Shown piece after piece: positions 19,286-31,551 of a stretch of DNA of 64,000 bases (the first letter of the stretch is position 1; each line of letters begins with the position of its first letter). Made by a program: the position numbers and the translations under genes. The notes beneath the pieces were generated by a model that worked only from the letters and a program-made list of their open reading frames with translations, was not told the origin of the DNA and ran no database searches. Source of the DNA: Xanthomonas hydrangeae. Its GTDB lineage: Bacteria > Pseudomonadota > Gammaproteobacteria > Xanthomonadales > Xanthomonadaceae. Location of the stretch: contig LR990730.1 of assembly GCA_905142475.1 (NCBI GenBank), forward strand, positions 4,712,001-4,776,000, read 5' to 3'.

Positions 19286-20236
19286 TCAGGTCTCGGTGGG
19301 ACGGGTCTGGCGAAGGAAATGGCCGGTCACCAGCCAGGCGCCCAGCCAGCCCAGGACCAGGGTGCCGACCAGCACCATCGCAGAATGCAGCAGATCGAGC
19401 CCGTGCAGGGTAAAAGAACTGCCATAGCTGTCGGCCAATGTCGCCAACGGTGCCTGCAAGGCCAGCCCGGAGGCGGCGATCAGCGCGAGCGCAACCGCGC
19501 CGGCACCCAGCCCGTACCACGCACCCAGATACAGAAACGGGCGCCGGATGAAGCCATCGCTGGCGCCCAGCAACTGCAGCACGCCGATTTCCTCGCGCCG
19601 CGACTGGATGTCCAGCCGCACGGTGTTGCCGACCACCAGTACCGCGCCGACGCCGAGCAGTGCCGAGAGCACCTGCACCAGACGCTCGCCAAAGCGCAGC
19701 CAGCCATCCAGGCGTTTGCGCCACAGCGCGTCGTGCTGCACCTGGTCGGTCTGCGGCAAGGCCTGCAACGCGCCAGCCAGTTGCGCATCGTCGGCCGCAT
19801 CGGTCGGGGTGACGATCAACAGCGTAGGGAGCGGGTTGTCGCCGAGCGCATCGATCGCCTCATTGAGCTTGGCGCTTTCACGCAGCTCGGTCAGTCCCTG
19901 TGCGGGCGTACGCAGGGTGACCTGGGCGACGTCGGGGCGCGCACGCAGCTCGCCAGCCAGGGCCTGCGCGGCATCGGCGCCGATATCGACCTTCAGGAAC
20001 AGATTGATCTCGCGCGATTGCTGCACGCTGCCGGCCAGCAGCTTGACGTTGTCCAAGGCGATCGACAGCCCCAGCGGCAAGGCCAGCGCCAGCGCCATCA
20101 CCACGATGGTCAGCAAGGTGGCCCACGGCTTGCGCATCGCCCGGCCCAGGCTGAAGGCGATGCTGTGCAGATGGTGGTCGATCCACACGCCGAACCGCGA
20201 GGGTGCGGCGGCTTCGGTATTGGCGGGCTTGCTCAT
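19286..20236 (-). CDS. ftsX: Cell division ABC transporter-like permease FtsX
   Basis: Inner-membrane partner of FtsE; the complex sits at the division ring and activates periplasmic murein hydrolases. The protein has 316 residues with the standard layout: a cytoplasmic N-terminus, TM1 (WATLLTIVVMALALALPLGLSIALDNV), and a large periplasmic domain (about residues 65-180, with INLFLKVDIGADAAQALAGEL). Three C-terminal TM helices follow. The ATG overlaps the ftsE stop by ATGA, so the stoichiometry is probably fixed by coupling. Confidence 0.94.
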   Translation of the reverse strand: MSKPANTEAAAPSRFGVWIDHHLHSIAFSLGRAMRKPWATLLTIVVMALALALPLGLSIALDNVKLLAGSVQQSREINLFLKVDIGADAAQALAGELRARPDVAQVTLRTPAQGLTELRESAKLNEAIDALGDNPLPTLLIVTPTDAADDAQLAGALQALPQTDQVQHDALWRKRLDGWLRFGERLVQVLSALLGVGAVLVVGNTVRLDIQSRREEIGVLQLLGASDGFIRRPFLYLGAWYGLGAGAVALALIAASGLALQAPLATLADSYGSSFTLHGLDLLHSAMVLVGTLVLGWLGAWLVTGHFLRQTRPTET

Positions 20237-20919
20237 TCGGCCAGATCCTGCGGCGAGATGTCGTCCACCAGCCGGCCGTGATCCAGGATCAGCACGCGCT
20301 TGCGCATCTGCTTGAGCAAGGCCAGGTCGTGGCTGACCACCAGCACACTGGTGCCGCGCGCCGGCAACTCGGCGAACAACTGCATGATTTCGGCGGCCAG
20401 CGCCGGGTCGAGATTGCCGGTGGGCTCATCGGCCACCAGCAGGCGCGGTTCGCCGACGATGGCACGGGCGATGCCCACGCGCTGCTGCTCGCCGGCCGAC
20501 AACTGCGACGGCAAGGCCTTCTCGCGATGGGCCAACCCAATCCGCTCCAGCGCCGAACGCACGCGCTTGCCGATCTCGGCGCGGCGGGTGCCACGCAGGA
20601 TCAATGGCAATGCCACGTTCTCGGCGATGCTGCGGTCGGTGAGCAGGCGATGGTCCTGATAGACCGCCCCCACCTGGCGACGATGCAGCGGGATGTGCCG
20701 GCCGCGCACCTTGAGCAGGTTGCGCTCACCCAGCAGCACCGCGCCCTGGCTCGGGCGCTCGCTGAGGTGGATCAATTTGAGCAAGGTACTTTTGCCGGCG
20801 CCGGAGTGGCCGGTCACGAACAGCATCTCGCCATCGGCCACTTCGAAGCTGACATCGGTCAGCGCCTGGTGGCCACCGGCGTAGTGCTTGCTGACGTTGT
20901 CGAAACGCAGAACGGTCAT
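20233..20919 (-). CDS. ftsE: Cell division ATP-binding protein FtsE
   Basis: The 228-residue cytoplasmic ATPase of FtsEX. Walker A is GHSGAGKST; the Q-loop region is VYQDHRLL; the signature motif reads LSAGEQQRVGIARA and Walker B LLVADEPTGNLDP; the switch His is in VVSHDL. The ATG at 20919 gives the family length and start (MTVLRFDNVSKHY); the frame runs 8 codons further upstream without support. rhlB ends 75 bases upstream on the same strand, separated by a hairpin. Confidence 0.95.
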   Translation of the reverse strand: MTVLRFDNVSKHYAGGHQALTDVSFEVADGEMLFVTGHSGAGKSTLLKLIHLSERPSQGAVLLGERNLLKVRGRHIPLHRRQVGAVYQDHRLLTDRSIAENVALPLILRGTRRAEIGKRVRSALERIGLAHREKALPSQLSAGEQQRVGIARAIVGEPRLLVADEPTGNLDPALAAEIMQLFAELPARGTSVLVVSHDLALLKQMRKRVLILDHGRLVDDISPQDLAE

Positions 20920-20952
20920 CCAGCGATTATGCCGGAGCGCCAACGCTTGCGT

Positions 20953-20977
20953 CGCATCGCCGACGGCCGGCGATGCG
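20953..20977 (-). terminator. Hairpin after rhlB
   Basis: A perfect 10-bp stem (cgcatcgccg / cggcgatgcg) with a 5-base loop lies 18 bases downstream of the rhlB stop and 33 bases before the ftsE start. There is no T run, so it may be a weak terminator or an mRNA 3' stabiliser separating rhlB from ftsEX. Confidence 0.5.
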
Positions 20978-20994
20978 ATTGCAGCGGCAACAGA

Positions 20995-22728
20995 TCAGTT
21001 GCCGGAGACCAGCGAACGCAATCTGCGGCCGATACGACTCAGCAGCGACGGGCTACCCGACGGCTTGGTCGCACTGCGCACCGGCTTTGCGACCACCTGG
21101 GTCGGCTTGCGCGGTGCGGCCGGCGCGGCAACCGGTGTGGACGCCACTGCGGGCTCCGCACCTTCGACCGGACGACCGTTGCGGCGGCGGCGACGCTTGC
21201 GCGGTGCGCGCTCGGCATCGGCCACGCCGGTGGATGGCGCTTGCGCAGCCGCTGCTGCGACCACGGGCGTTTCCGAGGCTGCGGCAACGGTTGCGGTCTC
21301 GGCGGCAACGTCGCCTTCGACTCGCGGCTTGCGGCGCGGACGCGGCTTGCTATCGGCACTGCCGCCGTCACGGCGACCGCCACCACTGCTGCTGCCGCGC
21401 GAGGCGCCACCCGGGCCGCTGCGGCCACCGCCACGACGCTGCTCTTCGGCGGCACGCTGTTCGCGCGCCTCGCGGAAGATCGTGCCCACGCTGTCGCCGG
21501 CGTCGGCGTCGACCTCTTCGCCTTCCACCGGCACGCGTGCGGCACGCGGCAACGGGATCAGCAGTTCGGAGGTCACCGGCTCGACCGGGATCTTCTGCGC
21601 GATGTAGGCCTCGATGTCCGGCAGGCTCATCGCATAGCGCTCGCAGGCGAAGCTGATCGCATCGCCTTCTTCGCCCAGCCGCGCGGTACGGCCGATGCGG
21701 TGCACGTAGTCTTCCGCATCGAACGGCAGGTCGTAGTTGTAAACGTACTTGACGCCGTCGATGTGCAGGCCGCGCGCGGCCACATCGGTGGCGACCAGGA
21801 TCTCGAGCTGGCCCTTCTGGAAGCGGTTGAGCAGCGACTCGCGCTTCTTTTGCGGCACATCGCCGGACAACACGCCGACCCGGTAGCCATGCCGCTCCAG
21901 CGTGCGCGCGACGCGCTCGACGAAGGCCTTGGTGTTGACGAACACCATGGTGCGCGCGCCTTCGCTACGCGACAGCAAGCCCAGCAGCAGCGTCTGCTTC
22001 TCTTCGTCGGAGGGGAAATAGATGCGCTGACGTACGCGTGCGGCAGTGATGGTCTCGGTTTCGACCACGAGCTTTTCCGGCTCGTTCATGTGCTCGTAGG
22101 CGAGCTCGAGCACGCGATGGCTGAGCGTGGCCGAGAACAGCAGCGTCTGCCGGGTGCCGCGCTCGGGCATGCGCCGCAGCAGGAAGCGGATGTCCTTGAT
22201 GAAGCCCAGATCGAACATGCGATCGGCTTCGTCCAGCACACAGATCTCGCAGGCGTGCAGCGAGACCACCTTGTGCTGCTTGACGTAGTCGATCAGCCGG
22301 CCCGGGGTGGCGATGATCACGTCCACGCCCTGCTGCAACAGCTCGCGCTGCTTGTCGTAGTCCACCCCGCCGTAGACCAGCGCAAAGCGCAGGCCCAGGT
22401 CGGCGCCGAACTTGACAGCATCCTTGTGGATCTGGATCGCCAGCTCGCGGGTCGGGGCCAGGATCAGCGCGCGCGGGCCTTCCGGCTTGCGGTCGGCCAG
22501 CGCCGGGCGGTTCAGCAGGCGGTTCACCACCGTCACCAGGAACGCCAGCGTCTTGCCGGTGCCGGTCTGGGCCTGGCCTGCGACATCGCCGCCCGGCAGC
22601 GCGACCGGCAGGGTCAGTGCCTGGATCGGGGTACAGCGGGTGAACCCGGCGCTCTCCAGCCCGGCGATCAGCGCCGGATGCAGGTCGAACGTGGAAAAAG
22701 TCAAATCGGTCAGCGGTTTGTCGCTCAT
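20995..22728 (-). CDS. rhlB: DEAD-box ATP-dependent RNA helicase RhlB with long basic tail
   Basis: An RNA helicase that typically works with the RNase E degradosome. It has 577 residues. The core has the Q motif ([13 protein letters not shown]), [18 protein letters not shown] ([10 protein letters not shown]), SAT and HRIGRTAR. From about residue 400 an extra tail of about 170 residues follows that is absent from the 421-residue E. coli protein. It has RG/G-rich stretches ([22 protein letters not shown]), a KRRRRRN cluster and an Ala/Pro/Thr linker. The tail is likely to bind RNA or partners. The gene is divergent from thioredoxin, an arrangement also known for E. coli rhlB and trxA. Confidence 0.93.
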   Translation of the reverse strand: MSDKPLTDLTFSTFDLHPALIAGLESAGFTRCTPIQALTLPVALPGGDVAGQAQTGTGKTLAFLVTVVNRLLNRPALADRKPEGPRALILAPTRELAIQIHKDAVKFGADLGLRFALVYGGVDYDKQRELLQQGVDVIIATPGRLIDYVKQHKVVSLHACEICVLDEADRMFDLGFIKDIRFLLRRMPERGTRQTLLFSATLSHRVLELAYEHMNEPEKLVVETETITAARVRQRIYFPSDEEKQTLLLGLLSRSEGARTMVFVNTKAFVERVARTLERHGYRVGVLSGDVPQKKRESLLNRFQKGQLEILVATDVAARGLHIDGVKYVYNYDLPFDAEDYVHRIGRTARLGEEGDAISFACERYAMSLPDIEAYIAQKIPVEPVTSELLIPLPRAARVPVEGEEVDADAGDSVGTIFREAREQRAAEEQRRGGGRSGPGGASRGSSSGGGRRDGGSADSKPRPRRKPRVEGDVAAETATVAAASETPVVAAAAAQAPSTGVADAERAPRKRRRRRNGRPVEGAEPAVASTPVAAPAAPRKPTQVVAKPVRSATKPSGSPSLLSRIGRRLRSLVSGN

Positions 22729-22879
22729 TATTCCGTCTTCGTGAGGCGCCCTGGGCAGCCCGGGCGCGGCTTGCATCGATGCCGACAGCGTCGCAAACTG
22801 CGGCTGTTGTGGCGGACAGCGCGGCTTCAGGACTGACACTTGATTCAGTCGCGCAATGCCCCAGTTTAACGCAATGTAG

Positions 22880-22907
22880 CGGCCTGCCCGTTCGGGCGGG
22901 CCGTTTT
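22880..22907 (+). promoter_or_regulatory. Terminator-like hairpin in the thioredoxin leader
   Basis: Arms cggcctgccc / gggcgggccg (one G-T wobble) with a 4-base loop are followed directly by TTTT. The structure lies between the divergent rhlB and thioredoxin genes and ends 8 bases before the AGGAGA ribosome binding site of thioredoxin. Read towards thioredoxin it has the form of an intrinsic terminator, so it could attenuate or block read-through. Confidence 0.55.
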
Positions 22908-22926
22908 GGTTTCCAGGAGACCCAAC

Positions 22927-23268
22927 GTGAGCGACAAGGTTCAACATGTCGGCGATGCCGACTTCGAGGCAGCTGTACTGCAATCCGGCGAACCGGTGCT
23001 GGTGGATTTCTGGGCCGAATGGTGTGGCCCGTGCAAGATGATCGCCCCGGTACTGGACGATCTGGCCGATACATACCAGGGCAGACTGAAGGTTGCCAAG
23101 GTCAATGTGGACCAGAACCGCGCCCTGGCCATCAAGTACCACGTGCGGTCGATCCCGATGCTGCTGCTGTTCAAGGACGGGCAGGTGCAGGCAACCCAGA
23201 TCGGGGCGGTTGGCAAGGGCCAACTCACCCAGATGATCGACAAGACCCTGGGCGGCGCGGCCGCCTGA
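22927..23268 (+). CDS. trxA: Thioredoxin
   Basis: The 113-residue disulfide reductase, with the redox motif WCGPC in [22 protein letters not shown] and the cis-proline in [14 protein letters not shown] chose GTG at 22927 because AGGAGA lies 6-11 bases upstream and the protein then opens [13 protein letters not shown] like other thioredoxins. It is divergent from rhlB and followed by rho on the same strand, the same rhlB-trxA-rho order as in E. coli. Confidence 0.94.
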   Translation: MSDKVQHVGDADFEAAVLQSGEPVLVDFWAEWCGPCKMIAPVLDDLADTYQGRLKVAKVNVDQNRALAIKYHVRSIPMLLLFKDGQVQATQIGAVGKGQLTQMIDKTLGGAAA

Positions 23269-23486
23269 GCGAGCGGGCGTCCCAGCGATGGGCGCCCCGA
23301 TGTTTCGCCAGCAGTTAAACCCTGCCCCGGCAGACGCTTGCGCGGTTGAGCGCAGCGGTGATAGTGTCAGTCGATCCGGAGCACGTTCGTGCGCCGCCGT
23401 ACCCCTCTAGAACGTCTCTCTAGACTCCCATCACCATAGTTCGCCCCCCAGCCGGGCGCTCGCACTCTTAGCGAGGAATCAAGCAC

Positions 23487-25394
23487 TTGTCCGATCATCC
23501 TTCTTCCGATACCGGGAGCGTCGACGCTCCTGTCGAGAAACGCGTGCGCAAGCCGCGCGTGAGCAAGACCGCCGTTGCCAATGACGACGGTGGCGCACAG
23601 CAGCCCAACCTGCCCTTGCCCGCCAGCCCTGTACCGGATGTTCCGCGTGCGCCGCAGGCACCGTCGCACGCTGCCGATTCGGCACCGGCGCAGACGTCCA
23701 GCGATGGCGCATATGCCGGTAACGCCCCCAGCGCCAGTCAGGGCAATCAAGGCAACCAGGGCGGCGACAACCATGGCGAATCCCGCGAGGGTGGCCAGTC
23801 GCAGCAGCAGCGCTTCAACCAGGCGCAGAACCAGCAGAACCAGAATCAGGCGCAGAGCCGGGGTCAAGGCCAGAACCAGGGTCAGGCCCAGGGCCAGCCG
23901 CAAGGTCAAGGTCAAGGTCAAGATCAAGGTCAGAGCACCGGCCAGAATCAGCAAGGTCAGGGTCAGGGGCAGAACCAGCAGGGCAATCGCCGTGACCGGT
24001 TCCGCAACCGCCGCGACCGTGGGCCGCGCGATCGGTTCGGTAATGAAACCGGTGGCGGCATGCCGTCGTCGGACGGCAGCAACGAGCCCTTCATCGCGCG
24101 TCCGCATCCGGCCGTGCCGGAGGGCTTCCCGGTGTATTCGCTGAGCGACCTCAAGCGGATGCCGGCGCAGAAGCTGCTGGATATCGCCGATCAGCTCAAC
24201 ATCCAGGAAGGCGTGGCGCGTGCGCGCAAGCAGGACGTGATCTTCGCCCTGCTCAAGGTGCTGACGCGCCACGGCGAAGGCGTTGCCGCCGACGGCGTGC
24301 TGGAAATCCTGCCCGACGGCTTCGGCTTCCTGCGTGCCGCAGAAGCCAGCTACCTGGCCGGCCCGGACGATACCTATATCTCGCCCAGCCAGATCCGCCG
24401 CTTCAACCTGCGCACCGGCGACCATCTGTCCGGCCGCATCCGCTTCCCGAAGGACGGCGAACGCTATTTCGCGCTGTCGATCGTCGACACCATCAACGGC
24501 GAGCCGCTGGAAGCCAGCAAGAACAAGGTGCTGTTCGAGAACCTGACCCCGCTGTTCCCGCGCCGGCGTTTCCGTCTGGAGCGTGGCGATGGGTCCACCG
24601 AGGACATCACCGGCCGCATCCTGGATCTGATGGCGCCGCAGGGTAAGGGTCAGCGTGCGCTGATCGTCTCCCCGCCCAAGGCTGGTAAGACGATGATGAT
24701 GCAGCAGGTGGCAACGGCCATCACCAGCAATCATCCCGAAGTGCACATGATCGTGTTGCTGATCGACGAGCGCCCGGAAGAAGTGACCGAAATGCAGCGC
24801 ACCGTGCGCGGCGAGGTCATCTCCTCGACGTTCGACGAGCCGGCTGCGCGTCACGTGCAGGTTGCCGAAATGGTGATCGAGCGGGCCAAGCGCCTGGTCG
24901 AGCACAAGAAGGACGTGGTGATCCTGCTCGACTCGATCACCCGTCTGGCACGCGCCTACAACAATGTGGTGCCCAGCTCCGGCAAGGTGCTCACCGGTGG
25001 TGTGGACGCCAACGCATTGCATCGCCCGAAGCGCTTCTTCGGTGCGGCCCGTAATGTCGAAGAAGGCGGCTCGCTGACCATCATCGCCACGGCGCTGGTC
25101 GAGACCGGCAGCAAGATGGACGAGGTGATCTACGAAGAATTCAAGGGCACCGGCAACAGCGAAGTGCATCTGAACCGTCGCATCACCGAAAAGCGCGTTT
25201 ACCCGGCGATCGACATCAACCGTTCTGGTACGCGTCGCGAAGATCTGTTGATCGAGCCGGAGCTGCTGCAGAAGATCTGGATCCTGCGCAAGCTGCTGCA
25301 CCCGATGGACGAAATCGCAGCGATGGAATTCCTGCTGGACAAGATGAAGACCACCAAGTCCAACGACGAGTTCTTCAGTTCGATGAAGCGCTGA
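23487..25394 (+). CDS. rho: Transcription termination factor Rho with Gln/Gly/Asn-rich insertion
   Basis: Hexameric RNA-dependent ATPase that terminates transcription. It has 635 residues against about 420 in E. coli; the extra 200 are N-terminal. The start appears to be TTG at 23487, with GCGAGGA upstream and SDHPSSD following. Residues 90-170 are low-complexity (for example [20 protein letters not shown]). Then come the Rho N-terminal domain ([19 protein letters not shown]), the cold-shock-like RNA-binding domain with GFGFLR, Walker A ([12 protein letters not shown]), Walker B ([10 protein letters not shown]) and the R-loop region ([21 protein letters not shown]). The insertion resembles the disordered phase-separating regions of some bacterial Rho proteins. 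Confidence 0.95.
   Translation: MSDHPSSDTGSVDAPVEKRVRKPRVSKTAVANDDGGAQQPNLPLPASPVPDVPRAPQAPSHAADSAPAQTSSDGAYAGNAPSASQGNQGNQGGDNHGESREGGQSQQQRFNQAQNQQNQNQAQSRGQGQNQGQAQGQPQGQGQGQDQGQSTGQNQQGQGQGQNQQGNRRDRFRNRRDRGPRDRFGNETGGGMPSSDGSNEPFIARPHPAVPEGFPVYSLSDLKRMPAQKLLDIADQLNIQEGVARARKQDVIFALLKVLTRHGEGVAADGVLEILPDGFGFLRAAEASYLAGPDDTYISPSQIRRFNLRTGDHLSGRIRFPKDGERYFALSIVDTINGEPLEASKNKVLFENLTPLFPRRRFRLERGDGSTEDITGRILDLMAPQGKGQRALIVSPPKAGKTMMMQQVATAITSNHPEVHMIVLLIDERPEEVTEMQRTVRGEVISSTFDEPAARHVQVAEMVIERAKRLVEHKKDVVILLDSITRLARAYNNVVPSSGKVLTGGVDANALHRPKRFFGAARNVEEGGSLTIIATALVETGSKMDEVIYEEFKGTGNSEVHLNRRITEKRVYPAIDINRSGTRREDLLIEPELLQKIWILRKLLHPMDEIAAMEFLLDKMKTTKSNDEFFSSMKR
23866..23990 (+). repeat. CAAGGT-type hexamer repeats inside rho
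   Basis: The low-complexity part of rho is built from near-tandem caaggt / cagggt hexamers with interspersed cagaacc units (for example caaggtcaaggtcaaggtc at about 23900). They encode Gly-Gln and Asn-Gln dipeptides. The region is prone to length change by slippage. Confidence 0.8.
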
Positions 25395-25417
25395 TTTCGT
25401 TCGGCATTCTCGATAAG

Positions 25418-25446
25418 AAAAAGCCCCGCATTGCGGGGCTTTTTTG
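25418..25446 (+). terminator. Rho-independent terminator of rho
   Basis: A gccccgc / gcggggc stem with an att loop, an A run before it and six Ts after it, starting 24 bases past the rho stop. This is the strongest classical terminator in the window. Confidence 0.95.
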
Positions 25447-25489
25447 TGGGTGCGCGATTGGATGCATTCACGAGCCTGGTTGGTCGAGT

Positions 25490-25598
25490 GCGCGGTGCCC
25501 TCACCGCTCGCGGACACGCCGTGAATCCGTCCATGGAGGCTCGGTGGCGGCATCCATGCCGCCACACGGTCCCGCAATCGGTAAGGACACCGCACCAG
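25490..25598 (+). repeat. Composite repeat, unit A copy 1
   Basis: About 109 bases with inverted ends (gcggtgccctcaccgctcgc ... gcaatcggtaaggacaccgc) and a central palindrome ggcggcatccatgccgcc. Related to the units at 43273 and 58133. A roughly 50-base linker containing ccatgcacaccgaccatc joins it to unit B. Confidence 0.85.
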
Positions 25599-25652
25599 AA
25601 AGTTAGTCGGCTGCTTTGTTAAAAACCATGCACACCGACCATCTTGACGGGT

Positions 25653-25754
25653 CCTTGCCCGCCCACCGTCGCGGGACCTTACGCGGCATGGATGCCGCGT
25701 AAGAGCCTACAGGGACGTACTTGCGGCGTGTCCTGCGATGGTGGGCGGGCAAGG
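25653..25754 (+). repeat. Composite repeat, unit B copy 1
   Basis: A 102-base palindromic unit. The 25-base ends (ccttgcccgcccaccgtcgc... / ...gatggtgggcgggcaagg) pair completely if two G-T wobbles are allowed, and an inner perfect palindrome lies at 25679-25702 (ttacgcggcat gg atgccgcgtaa). The same 102-base unit is found at 43115, 43510 and 58298. Confidence 0.88.
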
Positions 25755-25866
25755 GCCCTGCAGCCAAGCCTCAGATACTGCGCCTCGCAGCGAATAACCA
25801 AGATCATTCGCTCTGCAAAAAAAGGCATGAAGTAGTTTGCCAGCGGCTCTGATGTTGGCGTTGCGC

Positions 25867-26751
25867 CTAACTTCCTTGCAGCGGTGTCACCAAGCGCACA
25901 CCTACTCCGCGTGCCGAGAACAATCCACTTCCAGGTAGCGCATCCGGACTGTCGGTCGATGCTGACGCACCGCGCTGTTCGTGCCAGGGCGCAGGCTGAC
26001 GTGGGCCCGGCAAATAGGATTGCCACTTTTTGGCTTGCTTTGCAGCGGTCAGATTGCCTGGCCAGGTTTCGATGTCGAAGGTGACCGGAACCCGCATGAC
26101 CCAGTACGGCGCGTCGGCCTCGGCACCTTGCGTTGGCGGCACAAATGTCCAGCGCTGCGCCTTGGCGATTGCGGCATCGGCAAACGCCTTGCGCCAGCGC
26201 GGGCGTTTGGATTCCGGCGCCAGCGTGGTCAGGTTGACCTGCTCTGCAACCAGATCCTCGACCTTGCCATCGCGGCCGATCTTGAGCAGCAGATACACCA
26301 CCCCTGTCGCACCTTCGCGAAACGCATGCTCAGGGTAGGCCGGTGGCGGCATGTCCTTGGCAGCGACGCTGGCTGCACCTTGCTCCTGGCTGCCGAAATG
26401 CGCGCTGCGAATCGATACCACATACGTGTTGTTATCGCCCGGCTTGGCGACCAGCAGCAGATTCATCGGTAGTTGCGCGGGCAATGCGCTTCCATCGTCT
26501 TTGACAGGGTCGAAGCGCCAGGAGGCGATCGATTGTTTGACGCGGTCGCGGACCACTGGCGGCAGGTTCGCTTCGTCGGTGAGCTTGACCGCCGTGACGG
26601 TGCCGTCCGGGGTCAGCGTCAATTCGCCCGCGACATTCATGCTGGCCTCCATCTGCGCCTGCACCTGCGCGGCACTGGGACGTGCCTGCACGCCGTTGAT
26701 ACTCGCCATTGCCAACAAAATCCCCAGGCCCAAGCGTTGCTTCCACTGCAT
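25867..26751 (-). CDS. Exported TonB C-terminal-like protein
   Basis: A 294-residue protein with a signal peptide (MQWKQRLGLGILLAMASINGVQA). Two segments look like TonB C-terminal-type folds. Residues 25-100 contain LTLTPDGTVTAVKLTDEANLPPVVRDRVKQSIASWRFDPVKDDG. Residues 135-230 contain PPPAYPEHAFREGATGVVYLLLKIGRDGKVEDLVAEQVN and RWTFVPP, the YP...G.V.L...I...G.V pattern of energy-transducer C-termini. There is no N-terminal TM anchor as in true TonB, so a periplasmic role other than energy transduction is likely. The start is set by the signal peptide. Confidence 0.78.
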   Translation of the reverse strand: MQWKQRLGLGILLAMASINGVQARPSAAQVQAQMEASMNVAGELTLTPDGTVTAVKLTDEANLPPVVRDRVKQSIASWRFDPVKDDGSALPAQLPMNLLLVAKPGDNNTYVVSIRSAHFGSQEQGAASVAAKDMPPPAYPEHAFREGATGVVYLLLKIGRDGKVEDLVAEQVNLTTLAPESKRPRWRKAFADAAIAKAQRWTFVPPTQGAEADAPYWVMRVPVTFDIETWPGNLTAAKQAKKWQSYLPGPRQPAPWHEQRGASASTDSPDALPGSGLFSARGVGVRLVTPLQGS

Positions 26752-26812
26752 GACCACGCTCCATCGTGATTGAACGCGTGTTGTACCAGCCCTGGTGCAT
26801 ACGCGTAAATCG

Positions 26813-28552
26813 TCAGGCCAGTTTTCGCGATTCCGCATAGGGCGGCGTGTCCGGGTAATCGTCTTCGCGCAGTCGCGCTTGCAGATCGCGCCACCATTGC
26901 GGCTCGAACAGTTCCGGATGCGTGTGCTTGACCGCTTCCAGTTGCGACGCCGGCAAGCCCATAAACAGCGCAAAACGCTCGGGAAACACATCGCGCGGGC
27001 CGACATGAAACCAGGGCTCGGCGGACATTTGTTCTTCGTAACTGGTGGGCGTGGGCCAATCGCGGAACGTGCATTCGGTGATCAGGCACAGCTCGTCGTA
27101 GTCGTAAAACACCGCACGCTGATGGCGGGTGATGCCGAAGTTTTTTAGCAGCATGTCGCCGGGGAAAATATTATTGCGCGCCATGTCCTTGATCGCCTGC
27201 CCGTAGTCCAGCGCAGCGGCATGCGCGGCCTCGGGCAGTTGTTCGCGCAGGTACAGATTGAGCGGGCGCAGCCGGCGCTGCACGTAGCACAGCGCGATCA
27301 ACACATCGGCGCCATCTTCGCTCAGGCTCATCGCACAGCTGGTCTGCAGTTCTTCCAGCAACGCCGGCGAAAAACGCGCCTTGGGAAAGCGCAGAAAGCG
27401 GTACGGCTGCGCGTCGAGCAGGCGGCCGATGCGGTCGAGCTGGAACACCAGTTCGTATTTGCCTTCAACCTGCGCGCGGCTCATGGTTTTTGGATACGCA
27501 AAGCGGTCGCGAATCAGCTTGAACACCAGCGGATAACTGGGCAGCGTAAACACCACCATGACCATGCCCGGCGTGCCATCGGCATGCACCAGCTGCTCGG
27601 CAGGATGCGCCTGAAAATGGCTGAAAAACGTGCGATAGCGTTCGGTCTTGCCCTGCTTGGCACGCCCCAGCATCGTGTACAACTCGTCGATGGGCTTGTG
27701 CGTCAGCAGGCTGCGCAGGAACACCACTGCATCACCGACGGTGGCTAGATCGGCCTGGAAATAACTGCGCGAGTTACTGAACAATTGCGCGACATCACTG
27801 CGCCGGGTCAGCACCGCTTCGGCACGCAGGCCGGCACCATCGTTGACCAGTGCGATCACGCAGGGAGAAAAGCGATGTTCGCCGAACACGCGCCCGATCA
27901 GATAGGCGCGCCGTTCGCGGTAGAACACGGTCTCCAGCAGTTCCACACTACGCACAGGATGCTCGCCCCAGTGCGCAAGATCGTCCTGCAGCCGCACTGC
28001 AATTGCCGCCGCGCAACGGGTGCGGTGCAGGTACGCCACATCGAACGAATAATCGCCCAGCACGCGCACCAGCATGTCGGTCAGCCGGCCGGGCGAGACC
28101 GCGTAGGTATGCCGCGCAACCGGCAACGTGATCGCATCGGTCGGCTCGATATCCAGCGCGATGAATTCGATCTCCGCATCCACACCATGGGTGCCGAAGT
28201 AACGCCGGGTCAGGGTGTTGTAGAAGGTCTTGTACAGCTCCTGATCGATCAACCCGGTCAGCAGCGCGGCGTAATGCTCGCGTGCGCGCATCCACAACGC
28301 GCGGTCGTGCGCCTGCCCCAGCAACACCGCACGCAGCCGCAGCATGCATTCGCTGATGTACTGGTCGTAGAGCGCAATACGCGCCACCGCATCCTCGCGC
28401 GCGCCGTTCCAGTCGCGTGTCTCGAAGCGCTGTTTGGCGCGTGCTGTGATCTGCGCAAAGCGCGCGTGGTAATCCTCGAACGCTTCATACACGGCGCGGC
28501 CGATCGCCAGCGCGCGACGCTCGGACTGCGGCGGTAACGGAACAGGGCTCAT
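26813..28552 (-). CDS. aceK: Isocitrate dehydrogenase kinase/phosphatase
   Basis: Bifunctional enzyme that switches isocitrate dehydrogenase off by phosphorylation when cells grow on acetate or fatty acids, sending carbon to the glyoxylate shunt. It is 579 residues, almost exactly the E. coli length. Conserved stretches include [23 protein letters not shown], the nucleotide-site segment [30 protein letters not shown] and [33 protein letters not shown], which carries the catalytic loop. The ATG at 28552 opens [25 protein letters not shown]. It is not next to aceBA here but downstream of a monomeric isocitrate dehydrogenase gene. Confidence 0.96.
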   Translation of the reverse strand: MSPVPLPPQSERRALAIGRAVYEAFEDYHARFAQITARAKQRFETRDWNGAREDAVARIALYDQYISECMLRLRAVLLGQAHDRALWMRAREHYAALLTGLIDQELYKTFYNTLTRRYFGTHGVDAEIEFIALDIEPTDAITLPVARHTYAVSPGRLTDMLVRVLGDYSFDVAYLHRTRCAAAIAVRLQDDLAHWGEHPVRSVELLETVFYRERRAYLIGRVFGEHRFSPCVIALVNDGAGLRAEAVLTRRSDVAQLFSNSRSYFQADLATVGDAVVFLRSLLTHKPIDELYTMLGRAKQGKTERYRTFFSHFQAHPAEQLVHADGTPGMVMVVFTLPSYPLVFKLIRDRFAYPKTMSRAQVEGKYELVFQLDRIGRLLDAQPYRFLRFPKARFSPALLEELQTSCAMSLSEDGADVLIALCYVQRRLRPLNLYLREQLPEAAHAAALDYGQAIKDMARNNIFPGDMLLKNFGITRHQRAVFYDYDELCLITECTFRDWPTPTSYEEQMSAEPWFHVGPRDVFPERFALFMGLPASQLEAVKHTHPELFEPQWWRDLQARLREDDYPDTPPYAESRKLA

Positions 28553-28897
28553 GGTGGCAGTGTACTCAGCACTTGCGACGGCGCGCAGCCAGTGCGCGCG
28601 ATCGAGCACGTAATAAGCGGGCAAACACCTGCATCACGCGTCAACCTGCCGCAGCACGCGGTGCGCGCGCCGGCCCTGCTGATCCTGGCAAGGCAGTGCA
28701 CGTCGCCAAGAACTCTCGCCAGCCAAGGCCACACCGGGCAACACCCAGCCGCAGGCAATGCACTGCAAAGCGGCAGCAAGGCCGGATGCATGACGGTTGC
28801 GCTGTCTCCATTGCGCTGAAACGACAAGGCCCGCCTCTGAACGAGGCGGGCCCTGGATGTCGCACTTGCTGAGTGCACCGATACGCGATGCGCTGGA
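28553..28897. other. Gap between icd and aceK
   Basis: 345 bases with no credible gene; the only clear element is the hairpin at 28828-28852. Confidence 0.6.
28828..28852 (-). terminator. Terminator-like hairpin after icd
   Basis: A perfect 10-bp stem (ggcccgcctc / gaggcgggcc) with a tgaac loop, 45 bases past the icd stop. On the minus strand it is followed by ttgtcgttt, a loose T-rich tract. aceK probably therefore has its own promoter or depends on read-through. Confidence 0.75.

Positions 28898-31551
<2,654 letters not shown>

Larger units (their letters stand above)
25447..25866. other. Intergenic region occupied by composite repeat
   Basis: Between the rho terminator and the TonB-like gene there is no credible gene. 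The space is filled by repeat units A and B and their linker. Reading frames here (for example one starting near 25644) are repeat-encoded and recur at every copy. Confidence 0.8.

Noticed and set aside
20203..22836. 877-codon plus-strand open frame
   Set aside because: Antisense of ftsE and rhlB; composition is typical of a shadow frame.
23367..25595. 742-codon minus-strand open frame
   Set aside because: Antisense of rho, including its repeats.
25644..25835. Open frame encoding MPRKSLQGRTCGVSCDGG-like peptide
   Set aside because: The same peptide is encoded by each copy of repeat unit B (43.1, 43.5 and 58.3 kb), lacks a ribosome binding site, and follows from the palindromic repeat; it is not a gene.
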